From an uncultured Eubacteriales bacterium (GTDB taxonomy: Bacteria; Bacillota; Clostridia; Oscillospirales; Acutalibacteraceae), in contig CAKSHH010000001.1 in assembly GCA_934456435.1 (NCBI GenBank), forward strand, positions 297,421 through 361,420: DNA of 64,000 nucleotides, in the 5' to 3' direction. Positions within the stretch are counted from its first letter, which is position 1; each line of letters begins with the position of its first letter. Both the position numbers and the translations under genes were made by a program. This document shows, piece by piece, positions 43,158-51,788 of the stretch. Under the pieces are notes generated by a model. It did not search any database. It saw only the letters and a program-made list of their open reading frames with translations, and was not told the origin of the DNA.

Positions 43158-43635
43158 CGTCAAAACCTCCGATCATTTCTTCTTTCAGTATGGCTCTGCC
43201 TCTGCTGAGCCACGAAAGAACGGTGTTCGGCTTTGCGTCAAGAATTTTTCCGATTTCTTTGGCGGTGTAGCCCTCGTAATAGTGAAGGTAAACGGCATTG
43301 CGATAGTTTTCGGGCAAAGCCTTGACCGCTTCAATGACGGAATCCTCTTTTTCGGCCGTATCTTTCGGCAAAGGAGACTCGCAAAGCACAATTCTTGAAT
43401 TTTTCCTCAGCTCGTCACGGCATTGGTTTATCGTCACGCGTATCAGCCATGCCTTTAAATGCTCCGTTCCTCGGAAAACCTTGTCCGATTCCAGCAGCTT
43501 GACAAATACAGTCTGAGATATGTCCTCGGCGTCTGCGGCACTTGTTGTGTTGTGCATTGCAACGCGGTAGACCGTATCGGTAAACTGAGAAAAGGCGTAT
43601 GGGAAAGCGTCCTTTCCCGATGAGAAAAATATCAT
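43150..43635 (-). CDS. ECF-type RNA polymerase sigma factor
   Basis: A 161-residue sigma-70-like factor with region 2 (DAEDISQTVFVKLLESDKVF and LKAWLIRVTINQCRDELRK) and region 4 (LPENYRNAVYLHYYEGYTAKEIGKIL… NTVLSWLSRGRAIL). The start is the ATG at 43635 (MIFFSSGKDA) because AAAGGAGG lies just before it; an upstream GTG codon would overlap that ribosome site. Coupled to the DUF4349 gene, a typical sigma/anti-sigma pair for envelope signals. Confidence 0.9.
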   Translation of the reverse strand: MIFFSSGKDAFPYAFSQFTDTVYRVAMHNTTSAADAEDISQTVFVKLLESDKVFRGTEHLKAWLIRVTINQCRDELRKNSRIVLCESPLPKDTAEKEDSVIEAVKALPENYRNAVYLHYYEGYTAKEIGKILDAKPNTVLSWLSRGRAILKEEMIGGFDDE

Positions 43636-43697
43636 GATATTGCCTCCTTTCACCTATAACACGTTTTGGTAATGTGAATTATTGCAAAAGAATTTTG

Positions 43698-44675
43698 TTA
43701 TAAAAGATTTATTAGCTCGGCGACGGTGAAATCGTTGTACATTGCATCGTCGAGAATGTCAAGATTGATTTGTGAATACTCAACTTCCTTTGAATAGCCG
43801 TAAAAAATCCGTACCCTGTCATCAAAGCTCGGTTCGAGAAAGCTGTCATAGAGCCGCTTTGTCACAATGCAGGCGAAAACGCCGTACTTTATTTTTGTCA
43901 GCAGGTCGAGGTCAAAGCAGGCTGTCATCATATATCGCATAATATAATATTTGAAAAGGCGGATAAAATCCTCGGAATACTTTTCGCTGTTGTGATAAAC
44001 GGCTTTTTCGTCGGAAAGCGAAAGCAAGCATTCGCGCCGCTCATCGCTTATGTATTCCATTTTTTCAAGCACACGGACACATTCGGAGAATGGTACGGAG
44101 CTGTCGGTTCCGAGCATATCGACCTTGTCAATTTCGCTTTGAAATTCTGCGGCTGAGAAAAGCACGGAGGAAAGCTTCATTTTGAGGTCAAAGCTTTTAT
44201 TATCGAGAATTGCAAAAAATTCCTCACGCTTTTCCGTCAGCAGATTGTAAATTCGGTCGGGACTTTCAACCGTTTTGCAAAGGCTTACGTCCGTTTCGGG
44301 GGAGAGCAGAATACGCGCCGCTTCGGGACAGCCGAGACCGAGACCGATTTCGCGGATATCGCCGTAATCGTCAAAATATCTCGGAAAAAGACGGCAGGTG
44401 TCGCAAAGCGCGCCTTCTCCCTTTTCAAGCTGAATACGGCACAGATTCTTTTCGTTGAGCATTGGACAACGACCGTCAACGAGCGAAAAAATATATCCGT
44501 CCTCATCTGTCGTGAGGTGGTTGTCAAAGTATTCTTTCAGTTTGCCGCTTTCTTTTTTATACTCTTCGGCGGATTCATTGTCGATTTCAACGTCCCATCC
44601 TGCACAGCAGGTGTCGGGGCATCGGTCGGCAATGCATTCAAAAGAATCAAAATATTTCGGCTTTACAATCTCCAT
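43698..44675 (-). CDS. FliB-like cysteine-cluster protein (flagellin lysine N-methylase family)
   Basis: A 325-residue protein with the family's N-terminal cysteine clusters: CIADRCPDTCCAGW (residues 14-27), RCPMLNEKNLCRIQ (about 69-82) and LCDTCRLFPRYF (about 90-101). The Cys spacing suggests an Fe-S cluster or metal site. FliB methylates flagellin lysines in enterobacteria, but no flagellar genes are in this window, and clostridial homologues often occur outside flagellar loci. Its target is unknown. It has its own minus-strand promoter (44738-44765). Confidence 0.82.
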   Translation of the reverse strand: MEIVKPKYFDSFECIADRCPDTCCAGWDVEIDNESAEEYKKESGKLKEYFDNHLTTDEDGYIFSLVDGRCPMLNEKNLCRIQLEKGEGALCDTCRLFPRYFDDYGDIREIGLGLGCPEAARILLSPETDVSLCKTVESPDRIYNLLTEKREEFFAILDNKSFDLKMKLSSVLFSAAEFQSEIDKVDMLGTDSSVPFSECVRVLEKMEYISDERRECLLSLSDEKAVYHNSEKYSEDFIRLFKYYIMRYMMTACFDLDLLTKIKYGVFACIVTKRLYDSFLEPSFDDRVRIFYGYSKEVEYSQINLDILDDAMYNDFTVAELINLL

Positions 44676-44737
44676 GGCTAAACATCCGTTCCCGGTGCAG
44701 CGAAAAATACACCGTAGTTTTTAAAATTGTTAATAAA

Positions 44738-44765
44738 ATTGTAACACCTTGAGCCCTTTTGTCAA
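44738..44765 (-). promoter_or_regulatory. Promoter of the FliB-like gene
   Basis: Minus strand: TTGACA (44765-44760), 16-base spacer, TACAAT (44743-44738). Confidence 0.65.
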
Positions 44766-44827
44766 GTATAATATATAACAGACAAAATACAAAAGTATCC
44801 ATTGGGTTGAAAGCTGGTTAATCACAG

Positions 44828-45277
44828 ATGAATAACTTTCTTCAGAAGCTTTATAATTTTATGTACGGCAGGTACGGCTTTGATAAGCTGACGGGTTTCC
44901 TTATCTTGCTGAATCTGTTACTCAACGGAATCGGCTCGTTTATGAGAAACCGCGTCGTCTATTACATTTTCTATATCCTTGCGCTCGGTATCTTTGTTTT
45001 CGCTGTTTTTCGCGTCCTGTCAAAGAATATTGAGCAAAGGCGCAGAGAGGGCGAGTGGTTTGACCGACTGCTTGTGAGGACAAATTACACGGAAAATGTA
45101 AGGAAGCTTAAAAAGTGGTTCAAACGCCAAAGCCTGAGAATCAAGTATTTTAAAACACACAGATTCAGAGTGTGCCCGAACTGCGGCGAGAATCTTCGGC
45201 TGACGAAAAAACGCGGGAAACGGGATATAACCTGTCCGATATGCGGACACAGGTTTTCAATTCACATATTTTTTTGA
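44828..45277 (+). CDS. Membrane protein with C-terminal zinc ribbon
   Basis: A 149-residue protein with two membrane helices (about 19-37 and 43-61) and a basic, cytosolic stretch. The C-terminal zinc ribbon has CPNCGENLRL and CPICGHRF (about 116-143). No enzyme motif is visible. It starts a tight cluster with the DUF5685, J-like and membrane proteins, all on the plus strand with gaps below 15 bases. Family unknown; a membrane-tethered metal or nucleic-acid-binding role is possible. Confidence 0.75.
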   Translation: MNNFLQKLYNFMYGRYGFDKLTGFLILLNLLLNGIGSFMRNRVVYYIFYILALGIFVFAVFRVLSKNIEQRRREGEWFDRLLVRTNYTENVRKLKKWFKRQSLRIKYFKTHRFRVCPNCGENLRLTKKRGKRDITCPICGHRFSIHIFF

Positions 45278-45289
45278 GGAAGTGACATT

Positions 45290-46147
45290 TTGCTGGGGTA
45301 TGTCAGGGCTTACAGACCGGAGATGAAATTTAAGGATTTCGATGTGTACAAGGGTGTTTACTGCTCCCTTTGCAAGGCTATCGGAAAAAGATACGGTCTG
45401 CTCGCAAGGCTGACTCTCTCATACGATTTCACGTTTCTTGCAATACTCAGAATGGCGGCGAGGGAAGAAAAGGTCAGAATGTGCGCCTCACGCTGTTCGT
45501 TCAATCCGCTGAAAAAGTGCTACGACTGCTCCGGCGGCAGCCGTGATATTGATTACACAGCCGATGTTTCCATGATGACCTTTTATTTTAAGGTCAGGGA
45601 CAACGTGGCCGACAGCAAGTTCTTGAAAAAATTTCTTTGCAAAATGCTGATGCCTTATGCAAACCATATATATAAAAAGGCGAAAAAGAACAATCCGGTT
45701 ATAGCGCAAAGGCTTGAAGAGCTTATGGCTCAGCAGGCACAGCTCGAAAGCCGAAATGTCGGCATAGATCAGGCGGCGGATCCGAGCGCGAAAATGCTTG
45801 CCGAAATGACCGCTTTCGGTATGGATTCCTCGGACAATGATGCTCTGAAAAGGGTGGGCTATTTCCTCGGCAGGTGGGTTTACATCACGGACGCGGTTGA
45901 CGACTGCGAAAAGGATCTCAAATCAGGCAACTTCAATCCGCTGAAAAAAAGCTTCACTTCGCCCGATTTCAAGAAGCACAGCGAAGAAATGCTCTCGCTG
46001 ACGATCGGAGAAGCTTTGAGAAATCTCGAAAAGTTGAAATTGTATCGCTTCGGTGATATAATATATAATGTGTTTGTCTACGGAACACAGTGTACGGCAA
46101 ACAAAGTAATCTATAAGGAGGTAAGTCAGAATGAAAAATCCGTATGA
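45290..46147 (+). CDS. DUF5685-like cysteine-rich protein
   Basis: A 285-residue protein starting at TTG 45290 (reads M-LGYVRAY), 12 bases after the previous stop and behind GAGGAAGTGA. Conserved-looking features are VYCSLCKAIGKRYG (residues 19-32), a cysteine group CASRCSFNPLKKCYDCSGG (about 64-83), and FLGRWVYITDAVDDCEKDLKSGNFNP near 199, an aspartate-rich D..DD..D motif recalling prenyl-synthase-like helices. I recall this as DUF5685, of unknown function. Overlaps the J-like gene by 17 bases, implying coupling. Confidence 0.8.
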   Translation: MLGYVRAYRPEMKFKDFDVYKGVYCSLCKAIGKRYGLLARLTLSYDFTFLAILRMAAREEKVRMCASRCSFNPLKKCYDCSGGSRDIDYTADVSMMTFYFKVRDNVADSKFLKKFLCKMLMPYANHIYKKAKKNNPVIAQRLEELMAQQAQLESRNVGIDQAADPSAKMLAEMTAFGMDSSDNDALKRVGYFLGRWVYITDAVDDCEKDLKSGNFNPLKKSFTSPDFKKHSEEMLSLTIGEALRNLEKLKLYRFGDIIYNVFVYGTQCTANKVIYKEVSQNEKSV

Positions 46148-46718
46148 AGTTCTCGGAATTTCCCCGTCCGCGACTATGGATGACGTCAAGAGGGCATACA
46201 GGGACAAGGCGCGTCAATTCAGCGATAATCAGGCGAAGATGGACGAGCTGAACGACGCTTATGACTATATGATTTCAAAGCTCGGCAATTCGCGCGGCGA
46301 TTCCTCCTATTCGGATAACACGAGCACGGAATACAGCGGACAAACCTCCGAGTTCGGCGATATAAGAGCAAAGCTCAACAGCGGCAGAATTGATGATGCG
46401 GAGGTTCTGCTTGACGGTGTTCCGTACCAGAGGAGAAATGCCGAATGGTATTATCTTAAGGGCTCGATTCAGCACAGGCGCGGCTGGCTTGAAAGTGCGC
46501 TTGAAAGCTTCCGCAAGGCCGACGAGCTTGAACCGGGAAATCCCGAATATCACGCGGCTTATGAGCAGCTCAAGCGTGAATCCAAGGGCGATTACCGTAA
46601 AAGCAACAGACAGGACGATGACGACGGCTGCTGCAGTCCGTGCAATATCTGTTCATCGCTCATGTGTGCCGACTGCTGCTGTGAGTGTATGGGCGGCGAC
46701 CTTATAAGATGCTGTTGA
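46131..46718 (+). CDS. J-domain-like protein with TPR-like segment and cysteine-rich tail
   Basis: A 195-residue protein. Residues 1-55 resemble a DnaJ domain (NPYEVLGISPSATMDDVKRAYRDKARQF), but the HPD tripeptide needed to stimulate Hsp70 is replaced by SDN. Residues about 82-150 are TPR-like (AEWYYLKGSIQHRRG… ALESFRKADELEPGNPEYHAAYEQL). The tail CCSPCNIC…CADCCCECMGGDLIRCC is extremely cysteine-rich. GGAGGTAAGTCAGA precedes the ATG. It probably acts as a scaffold rather than a classic co-chaperone, in step with the two genes before it. Confidence 0.8.
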   Translation: MKNPYEVLGISPSATMDDVKRAYRDKARQFSDNQAKMDELNDAYDYMISKLGNSRGDSSYSDNTSTEYSGQTSEFGDIRAKLNSGRIDDAEVLLDGVPYQRRNAEWYYLKGSIQHRRGWLESALESFRKADELEPGNPEYHAAYEQLKRESKGDYRKSNRQDDDDGCCSPCNICSSLMCADCCCECMGGDLIRCC

Positions 46719-46728
46719 CGGTGATGAT

Positions 46729-47265
46729 ATGAAATATACTGTAAAAACCGCGTTGGGCGGTATGTGTATCGGACTTTCTGCGGCGCTGATGTTGCTCTCG
46801 TCCGTTATCCCTTTTTTGACCTATGCTATTCCTGCGCTTGCGGCGCTGTTGGTTCTGTTTATGCGGGTTGAATGTAACTGGAAGTGGGCGCTGGCAGTCT
46901 ATGCCGGAACGTCGGTTGTCTGCGCACTTGTTGTTCCTGAAAAGGAAGCGGTTGCGATTTATATAGCACTCGTAGGCTATTATCCGCTGTTGAAATTGCT
47001 TCTTGACAAGCTTCCGAAGGTCGTCGGTTACATAGTTAAAGCTGTTTTCTTTGTCGGAGTCATTGTAGCAACTTATTACATTATAATGCACGTTTTCGGC
47101 ATTTCAACCGAGCTTTTGGAGGAAACGGGCGGATATATGATTCCGCTGCTGGTTGTTCTCGGACTCGCCGCATTCATCCTTTACGATGTCGCGATGGATA
47201 AGCTGGAAACGACATATTACAGAAGATGGCAAAAACAATTCAGAAAACTGTTTAAAAAACGCTGA
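46729..47265 (+). CDS. Polytopic membrane protein of unknown function
   Basis: A 178-residue protein with about five hydrophobic segments (7-24, 27-47, 51-67, 74-92, 101-120 and 136-152 region) and a basic C terminus (YYRRWQKQFRKLFKKR). The overall look is like small ECF-S or 5TM proteins, but no diagnostic motif is seen. Eleven bases after the J-like gene and last in that cluster, followed by a terminator. Confidence 0.75.
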   Translation: MKYTVKTALGGMCIGLSAALMLLSSVIPFLTYAIPALAALLVLFMRVECNWKWALAVYAGTSVVCALVVPEKEAVAIYIALVGYYPLLKLLLDKLPKVVGYIVKAVFFVGVIVATYYIIMHVFGISTELLEETGGYMIPLLVVLGLAAFILYDVAMDKLETTYYRRWQKQFRKLFKKR

Positions 47266-47303
47266 ACGAGGCTGAATATTCAGCCGATCGTCGGCGTTTT
47301 TTT
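47254..47303 (+). terminator. Terminator of the J-like cluster
   Basis: AAAAACGC(T)GA…inner GGCTGAATATTCAGCC…TCGGCGTTTTTTT; compound hairpin with T run. Confidence 0.75.
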
Positions 47304-47351
47304 CATATCTCCCGGCTTGTCTGCATAGTATTATTTCGGGAGGAATGAAAA

Positions 47352-48308
47352 ATGAGAAAATATCTTGTTATATGCTCTGTGCTGATGGCGGCGATGATAA
47401 TACTACCGCTGACCGCGATGGAGAAAAGGCATAAAACGGTCATCGTATCGGAGAACAAAACCGTGTCGTCCTCGGACGGAGTTATCAGCGTTATGAAAAG
47501 CGACAGCGGCAAAGTGGAGAAGACGAGCGAAAAGGAGTATGTCGTCGGCTCGCTTGCCGCGGAAATGAGTATGGACTCTCACGATGAGGCGCTCAAGGCT
47601 CAGGCGGTCGCGTGCTATACCTATGCGCTTTACATAAAAGAAAACTCAAATAAGGACGAGTTAAACGGAGCGGATATATCCGATGATTCGACGACGCACC
47701 AGGGCTACCTGAACAAGGAAGCGCGAAAGAAAAAATGGGGAGACAAGTTTGATACCTACGAAGCCAAGGCAGAAAAAATTGCCGACTCGGTTGCGGGCAA
47801 AAAGATGACATACAACGGTAAGCCGATACTTGCGGCGTATCACGAGCTCAGCACGGGAAAAACCGAAAGTGCCGAGACTGTGTGGGGAGAGAAAATTCCG
47901 TATTTGCAGTCGGTGACAAGCGCAGGGGATAAGCTGGCGACGGGCTACGACGAGACAAAGACGCTTTCTGCCGAGCAGTTCAAAACGGCGGCACAGATGA
48001 TTGACGGCATAACCCTCGGCACGGATGCCGGGGACTGGCTCGGAAAGACGGAGAAAACCGACACGGGCTTTGTCAAAACGATCGAACTCGACTCAACGAA
48101 GGTCGGCGGCAGCGATTTCAAAAAAGCCTTTGAACTGAGGAGCAGGGTGTTTACCGTGACTTATTCGGGAGGAAAATTCACGATTAAAACAATCGGCAAT
48201 GGACACATGGTCGGAATGAGCCAATACGGCGCGGATTATATGGCGCGGCAGGGTTCTGATTGGCAGGAAATACTAAAACATTATTATACAGGAATTAAAA
48301 TCGAATAA
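47352..48308 (+). CDS. spoIID: SpoIID/LytB-domain protein (stage II sporulation protein D)
   Basis: A 318-residue membrane-anchored lytic transglycosylase-type protein. One N-terminal helix (about 4-20) is followed by the SpoIID domain: VGSLAAEMSMDSHDEALKAQAVACYTYAL (about 59-87), YHELSTGKTESAETVWG and the C-terminal GHMVGMSQYGADYMARQG. SpoIID helps degrade peptidoglycan during engulfment. GGGAGGAATG precedes the ATG. It could be spoIID itself or another SpoIID-family member; other engulfment genes are not nearby. Confidence 0.85.
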   Translation: MRKYLVICSVLMAAMIILPLTAMEKRHKTVIVSENKTVSSSDGVISVMKSDSGKVEKTSEKEYVVGSLAAEMSMDSHDEALKAQAVACYTYALYIKENSNKDELNGADISDDSTTHQGYLNKEARKKKWGDKFDTYEAKAEKIADSVAGKKMTYNGKPILAAYHELSTGKTESAETVWGEKIPYLQSVTSAGDKLATGYDETKTLSAEQFKTAAQMIDGITLGTDAGDWLGKTEKTDTGFVKTIELDSTKVGGSDFKKAFELRSRVFTVTYSGGKFTIKTIGNGHMVGMSQYGADYMARQGSDWQEILKHYYTGIKIE

Positions 48309-48332
48309 ACCAAAATAAATTTGTAAAAACTA

Positions 48333-48360
48333 TTGCTTTTTTAAAAGAATATGTTACAAT
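48333..48360 (+). promoter_or_regulatory. Promoter of the ferredoxin gene
   Basis: TTGCTT (48333-48338), 16-base spacer, TACAAT (48355-48360). Confidence 0.65.
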
Positions 48361-48393
48361 AAAGGCAAATCAACAAGCAAGGAGGTAATAATA

Positions 48394-48564
48394 ATGGCTT
48401 ATAAGATTACAGACGACTGCATTTCTTGCGGTGCTTGTGCCGGTGAGTGCCCGGTTGAGGCAATCTCCGAGGGTGACGGTAAGTATGAGATCGACGCAGA
48501 TACCTGCATCGAGTGCGGTGCATGTGCCGATACTTGTCCTGTCGGTGCTCCGGTTGCTGACTAA
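48394..48564 (+). CDS. 2[4Fe-4S] ferredoxin
   Basis: A 56-residue clostridial-type ferredoxin with two complete cluster motifs, CISCGACAGECP (residues 9-20) and CIECGACADTCP (about 38-49). It is the small low-potential electron carrier of the cytosol. AAGGAGGTAATAATA precedes the ATG. It has its own promoter and terminator, consistent with high expression. It could serve the flavoprotein and hydrogenase-type reactions implied elsewhere in the window. Confidence 0.96.
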   Translation: MAYKITDDCISCGACAGECPVEAISEGDGKYEIDADTCIECGACADTCPVGAPVAD

Positions 48565-48637
48565 GGTTACTGTGTGGCATTGACGAAGTCGGATCATTCC
48601 ACAATGTGACCGATTTCCGATAAAATTTAAAATAAAG

Positions 48638-48676
48638 ACGCTGTGTGACGGGTTTCCGTTTCACGGCGTTTTTTAT
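48638..48676 (+). terminator. Terminator of the ferredoxin gene
   Basis: Stem ACGCTGTGTGACGG with CCGTTTCACGGCGT (few mismatches), then TTTTTTA. Confidence 0.75.
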
Positions 48677-48677
48677 A

Positions 48678-48705
48678 TTGACAAACCAAAACAATATGTT
48701 ATAAT
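48678..48705 (+). promoter_or_regulatory. Promoter of marR-tauE
   Basis: TTGACA (48678-48683), 16-base spacer, TATAAT (48700-48705). TCTAATTTTAGA, a partly symmetric stretch at 48714-48725, may be a MarR-type site. Confidence 0.65.
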
Positions 48706-48743
48706 AATAGATGTTCTAATTTTAGACTATTTGGAGTGATACA

Positions 48744-49184
48744 ATGACAGCGGTAAAAATGATAGCGGTCGGGAAAAAGCTTGCCAATATTTATGCCGAG
48801 CTTTCCCAGCCGATATGCCGAAAGTACGGAATCAATCAGTCGTGCTTTGATGTTTTGATGTTTTGCGCTAACAATCCGCAGCACAACACGGCGCGCGATA
48901 TCTGCGCTGTCCGCGGAATCAAAAGCGGTATAGCCTCCGTTGCGGTTGAGACGCTGATTCAAAACGGATTGCTCAAAAGGGAGGACGACCCGTCGGATCG
49001 CCGAATCCGCCGCCTTGTTCCGACGGAATCGGCAAAGGCTCTTATAACCGAGGGACAGGAAATGCAGGCGCGCTTTATTTCAACGCTGAAAAGCGGTGTT
49101 ACGCCTGAGGAGGAAGAAATTTTTGAAAGAGTGAATGAAAAAATACTCGGAAATATTAAGCTTTTCGGTTTGGAGGACAAATAA
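48744..49184 (+). CDS. MarR-family transcriptional regulator
   Basis: A 146-residue winged-helix regulator. The recognition region (NTARDICAVRGIKSGIASVAVETLIQNGLLKREDDPSDRRIRRLVPTESA, about 52-102) is typical of the family, including the DxRxxR wing. ATG at 48744 follows TTGGAGTG. Its stop shares a base with the start of the TauE-like gene, so it probably controls that exporter and itself. The ligand is unknown. Confidence 0.9.
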   Translation: MTAVKMIAVGKKLANIYAELSQPICRKYGINQSCFDVLMFCANNPQHNTARDICAVRGIKSGIASVAVETLIQNGLLKREDDPSDRRIRRLVPTESAKALITEGQEMQARFISTLKSGVTPEEEEIFERVNEKILGNIKLFGLEDK

Positions 49185-49957
49185 TGCCTTTTAAAATAAT
49201 TATCTGTGTGATAGCGGGACTCGGCGCGGGGCTTGGTACGGGCTTTGCCGGAATGAGCGCCGCTGCGGTAATCAGTCCGATGCTTATAACATTTTTGGAT
49301 ATGGATTCTTACCTTGCGGTCGGTATTGCACTTGCGAGTGACGTGCTTGCCAGCGCGGTCTCGGCATATACTTACGGGAAAAACAAGAATCTTGATATCC
49401 GCAACGGCTTGATTATGATGGTGTCGGTTCTTTGCTTTACGCTTGTCGGCAGCTATATTGCCAGCATCGTGCCGAAAACGACAATGGGCAGCTTTTCGGT
49501 GTTTATGACGCTTCTTCTCGGAATAAAGTTCATTGTCAAGCCCGTTGTCGAGCCGAAGAAAAGACTGCAAAATGCCACGGCGAAGCAAAAGGCCGTGCGC
49601 TCCGTGATTTGCGGTTCGGCAGTCGGCTTTATATGCGGCTTTATCGGTGCAGGCGGCGGAATGATGATGCTTCTTGTCCTGACTGCCGTGCTCGGCTATG
49701 AGCTTAAAACCGCTGTCGGAACAAGCGTTTTCATTATGGCGGCAACCGCGTTGACGGGTTCGGTCAGCCACTTTGTGATCGGCGGAACTCCCGATATAGT
49801 AGCGCTGATAACGTGTATAATCAGCACGCTTGTATTTGCGCTGATTGCGGCTCTTATTGCCAACAAGGTTTCTGCCAAAACACTCAACCGCGCAACGGGT
49901 GCGGTTCTCGTAGTTCTCGGAGCGGTGATTCTTGTTGTGAACAAAGTCAAGATATAA
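49184..49957 (+). CDS. TauE/SafE-family sulfite/anion exporter
   Basis: A 257-residue membrane protein with about eight helices and the duplicated family motif: GLGAGLGTGFAGMSAAAVISP near the start and GFICGFIGAGGGMMMLLVLT near 150. Members move sulfite, sulfonates or related anions. Translationally coupled to the marR gene (TAATG). Link to the sulfur (cysteine) genes 3 kb downstream is only suggestive. Confidence 0.88.
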   Translation: MPFKIIICVIAGLGAGLGTGFAGMSAAAVISPMLITFLDMDSYLAVGIALASDVLASAVSAYTYGKNKNLDIRNGLIMMVSVLCFTLVGSYIASIVPKTTMGSFSVFMTLLLGIKFIVKPVVEPKKRLQNATAKQKAVRSVICGSAVGFICGFIGAGGGMMMLLVLTAVLGYELKTAVGTSVFIMAATALTGSVSHFVIGGTPDIVALITCIISTLVFALIAALIANKVSAKTLNRATGAVLVVLGAVILVVNKVKI

Positions 49958-49960
49958 TTT

Positions 49961-50003
49961 GAAAGGCTGTTGTCTCAAAGATACGGACGACAGCCTTTTT
50001 TCT
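49961..50003 (+). terminator. Terminator of marR-tauE
   Basis: GAAAGGCTGTTGTC with GACGACAGCCTTTTTT. Confidence 0.85.
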
Positions 50004-50060
50004 TTGACATAGTGCACTTTACGTTGTATAATATAATATATTTTGAAAGGGGGCGGCGAT

Positions 50061-50795
50061 TTGTCGGATTTCAGCTATGAATATCTCGGTTCGGGTATCA
50101 GCGTTGCTGTGTCCCGTGAGCATTCTTTCGGAACGGATGCAGTTCTGCTTGCCGATTTTGCTTCGCCCGGAAAAAACGAAAAGGCGTGCGACCTCGGAAC
50201 GGGCTGCGGAATTATACCGATGCTCTGGTGCCGAAACGGTCAGGCAAAGGAAATAACTGCCGTGGAGCTTCAGGAAAAGGGCTATTTGCAGACCTGCGAG
50301 TCAATACGCATCAGCTCGGTAGAAAATAAGGTCAGGGCGCTGAACCATGATCTCAAAGACATAAAAAGCATACTCGGTCACGCGTCGATGAATTTGGTGA
50401 CAATGAATCCGCCGTACAAAGCGGCAGACAGCGGAATAAAAAGTGCCTCGAAAGCGGACCTGATTGCGAGGCACGAGACCGAATGTAATCTTGATGATAT
50501 CTGTTCCGCGGCGGCATTTCTTCTCAATTTTGGCGGCAGACTGTGCCTTTGCAACCGCCCCGAAAGGCTTTGCGACACGATCGTTGCAATGAAAAACAAC
50601 GGAATTGAGCCGAAAAAGCTTCGCTTTGTTTCCAAAACTCCGTACACTCGCCCGTGGCTTTTCCTGATTGAGGGACGGAAAGGCGGCAAGCCTTATATGA
50701 ATGTTGAACCGTTGCTTATGATGTACGGCAATGACGGAGAGCTGTCGGAAGAAGTGAACCGTATTTACGGCGAATATAAGGAGAACGTTAAATGA
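50061..50795 (+). CDS. trmN6: tRNA1(Val) A37 N6-methyltransferase-like protein
   Basis: A 244-residue SAM-dependent methyltransferase with motif I DLGTGCGIIPML and the catalytic NPPY (…NLVTMNPPYKAADSG) of N6-adenine methyltransferases. The YfiC/TrmN6 family modifies tRNA, and this family typically precedes rsmI in Clostridia. The TTG at 50061 (M-SDFSYEYLG) is chosen because AAAGGGGG lies seven bases upstream; a TTG at 50043 would precede that site. Overlaps rsmI by four bases. Confidence 0.85.
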   Translation: MSDFSYEYLGSGISVAVSREHSFGTDAVLLADFASPGKNEKACDLGTGCGIIPMLWCRNGQAKEITAVELQEKGYLQTCESIRISSVENKVRALNHDLKDIKSILGHASMNLVTMNPPYKAADSGIKSASKADLIARHETECNLDDICSAAAFLLNFGGRLCLCNRPERLCDTIVAMKNNGIEPKKLRFVSKTPYTRPWLFLIEGRKGGKPYMNVEPLLMMYGNDGELSEEVNRIYGEYKENVK

Positions 50796-51613
50796 GCAAA
50801 TTATATGTTGTCGGAACTCCGATAGGAAATCTCGGCGATTTTTCACCAAGAGCGGTTGAAACTCTCGAAAAGGTTGACTTCATTGCGGCGGAGGATACGC
50901 GCGTTACGCTGAAGCTTCTCAATCATTTCGGAATTAAAAAGAGTATGGTCAGCTACTTTGAACACAACAAGCGTGAACGCGGAGAGATGATTGCCGCGAG
51001 AATACTCGGCGGAGAAACCTGCGCTCTCGTTACCGATGCGGGTATGCCTGCCATATCCGATCCGGGCGAAGATCTCGTTCGGCTCTGCCACGACAAGGGA
51101 ATCACCGTTGAGTCGGTTCCGGGTCCCTGCGCTTTTACGACGGCTCTTGCGCTTTCGGGCTTCCCGTCGGGAAGATTCACGTTTGAGGGTTTCCTCAGCG
51201 TCAACAAGCCGAGCCGCCGCGAGCATCTTCAGTCGCTTGAAAACGAGACCCGAACCATGCTGTTCTATGAGGCACCGCACAAGCTCGGAGCCACACTTCG
51301 AGATATGAATAAGCACTTCGGAAACCGTGAAATTGCCATTGTCCGTGAAATCACGAAGCTTCACGAGGAGGTTATCAGAACCACTCTCGATGAAGCTGTT
51401 GAAAAATATGCCGACGGAAGCGTTAAAGGCGAGATCGTCCTCGTCATTAAAGGTGCACAACAGCAAAATTCGGATGATAAAATGACCCTCGATCAGGCAA
51501 TCGAATGTGCAAAACAGAGCGTTGAGTGCGGAATGAGCGTCAGCGAAGCGGCAAAACAAGCGGCGAAGCTGTCGGGGTATAAAAAGGGCGACATCTACAA
51601 AGCCTTGATTTAG
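50792..51613 (+). CDS. rsmI: 16S rRNA (cytidine1402-2'-O)-methyltransferase
   Basis: A 273-residue tetrapyrrole-methylase-fold enzyme. The N terminus LYVVGTPIGNLGDFSPRAVETL, AAEDTRVTLKLLNHFGI and VTDAGMPAISDPGEDLVR match RsmI. It methylates the 2'-OH of C1402 in 16S rRNA. The start overlaps the trmN6 stop (ATGA), forming an RNA-modification operon. No clear terminator follows, and 51614-51788 shows no gene. Confidence 0.94.
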   Translation: MSKLYVVGTPIGNLGDFSPRAVETLEKVDFIAAEDTRVTLKLLNHFGIKKSMVSYFEHNKRERGEMIAARILGGETCALVTDAGMPAISDPGEDLVRLCHDKGITVESVPGPCAFTTALALSGFPSGRFTFEGFLSVNKPSRREHLQSLENETRTMLFYEAPHKLGATLRDMNKHFGNREIAIVREITKLHEEVIRTTLDEAVEKYADGSVKGEIVLVIKGAQQQNSDDKMTLDQAIECAKQSVECGMSVSEAAKQAAKLSGYKKGDIYKALI

Positions 51614-51788
51614 CGGATCTTTTTCCGTTATACAACCAAAATCCCTCTCGGCATATAATAATATAGCCTTCAAGGTCTTTTGACTGTCTAACGAAAAAAA
51701 CTCTCGCTAAAGATAAAATCGCCCACAGCGCATTTGCTTAAAAAACTGTAAACGATTTCGAAAATATATAACCGAAAGGATTTTTAAA

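Noticed and set aside
48714..48725. TCTAATTTTAGA as a MarR operator
   Set aside because: Too short and imperfect to claim as a site; mentioned only as a possibility under the promoter.
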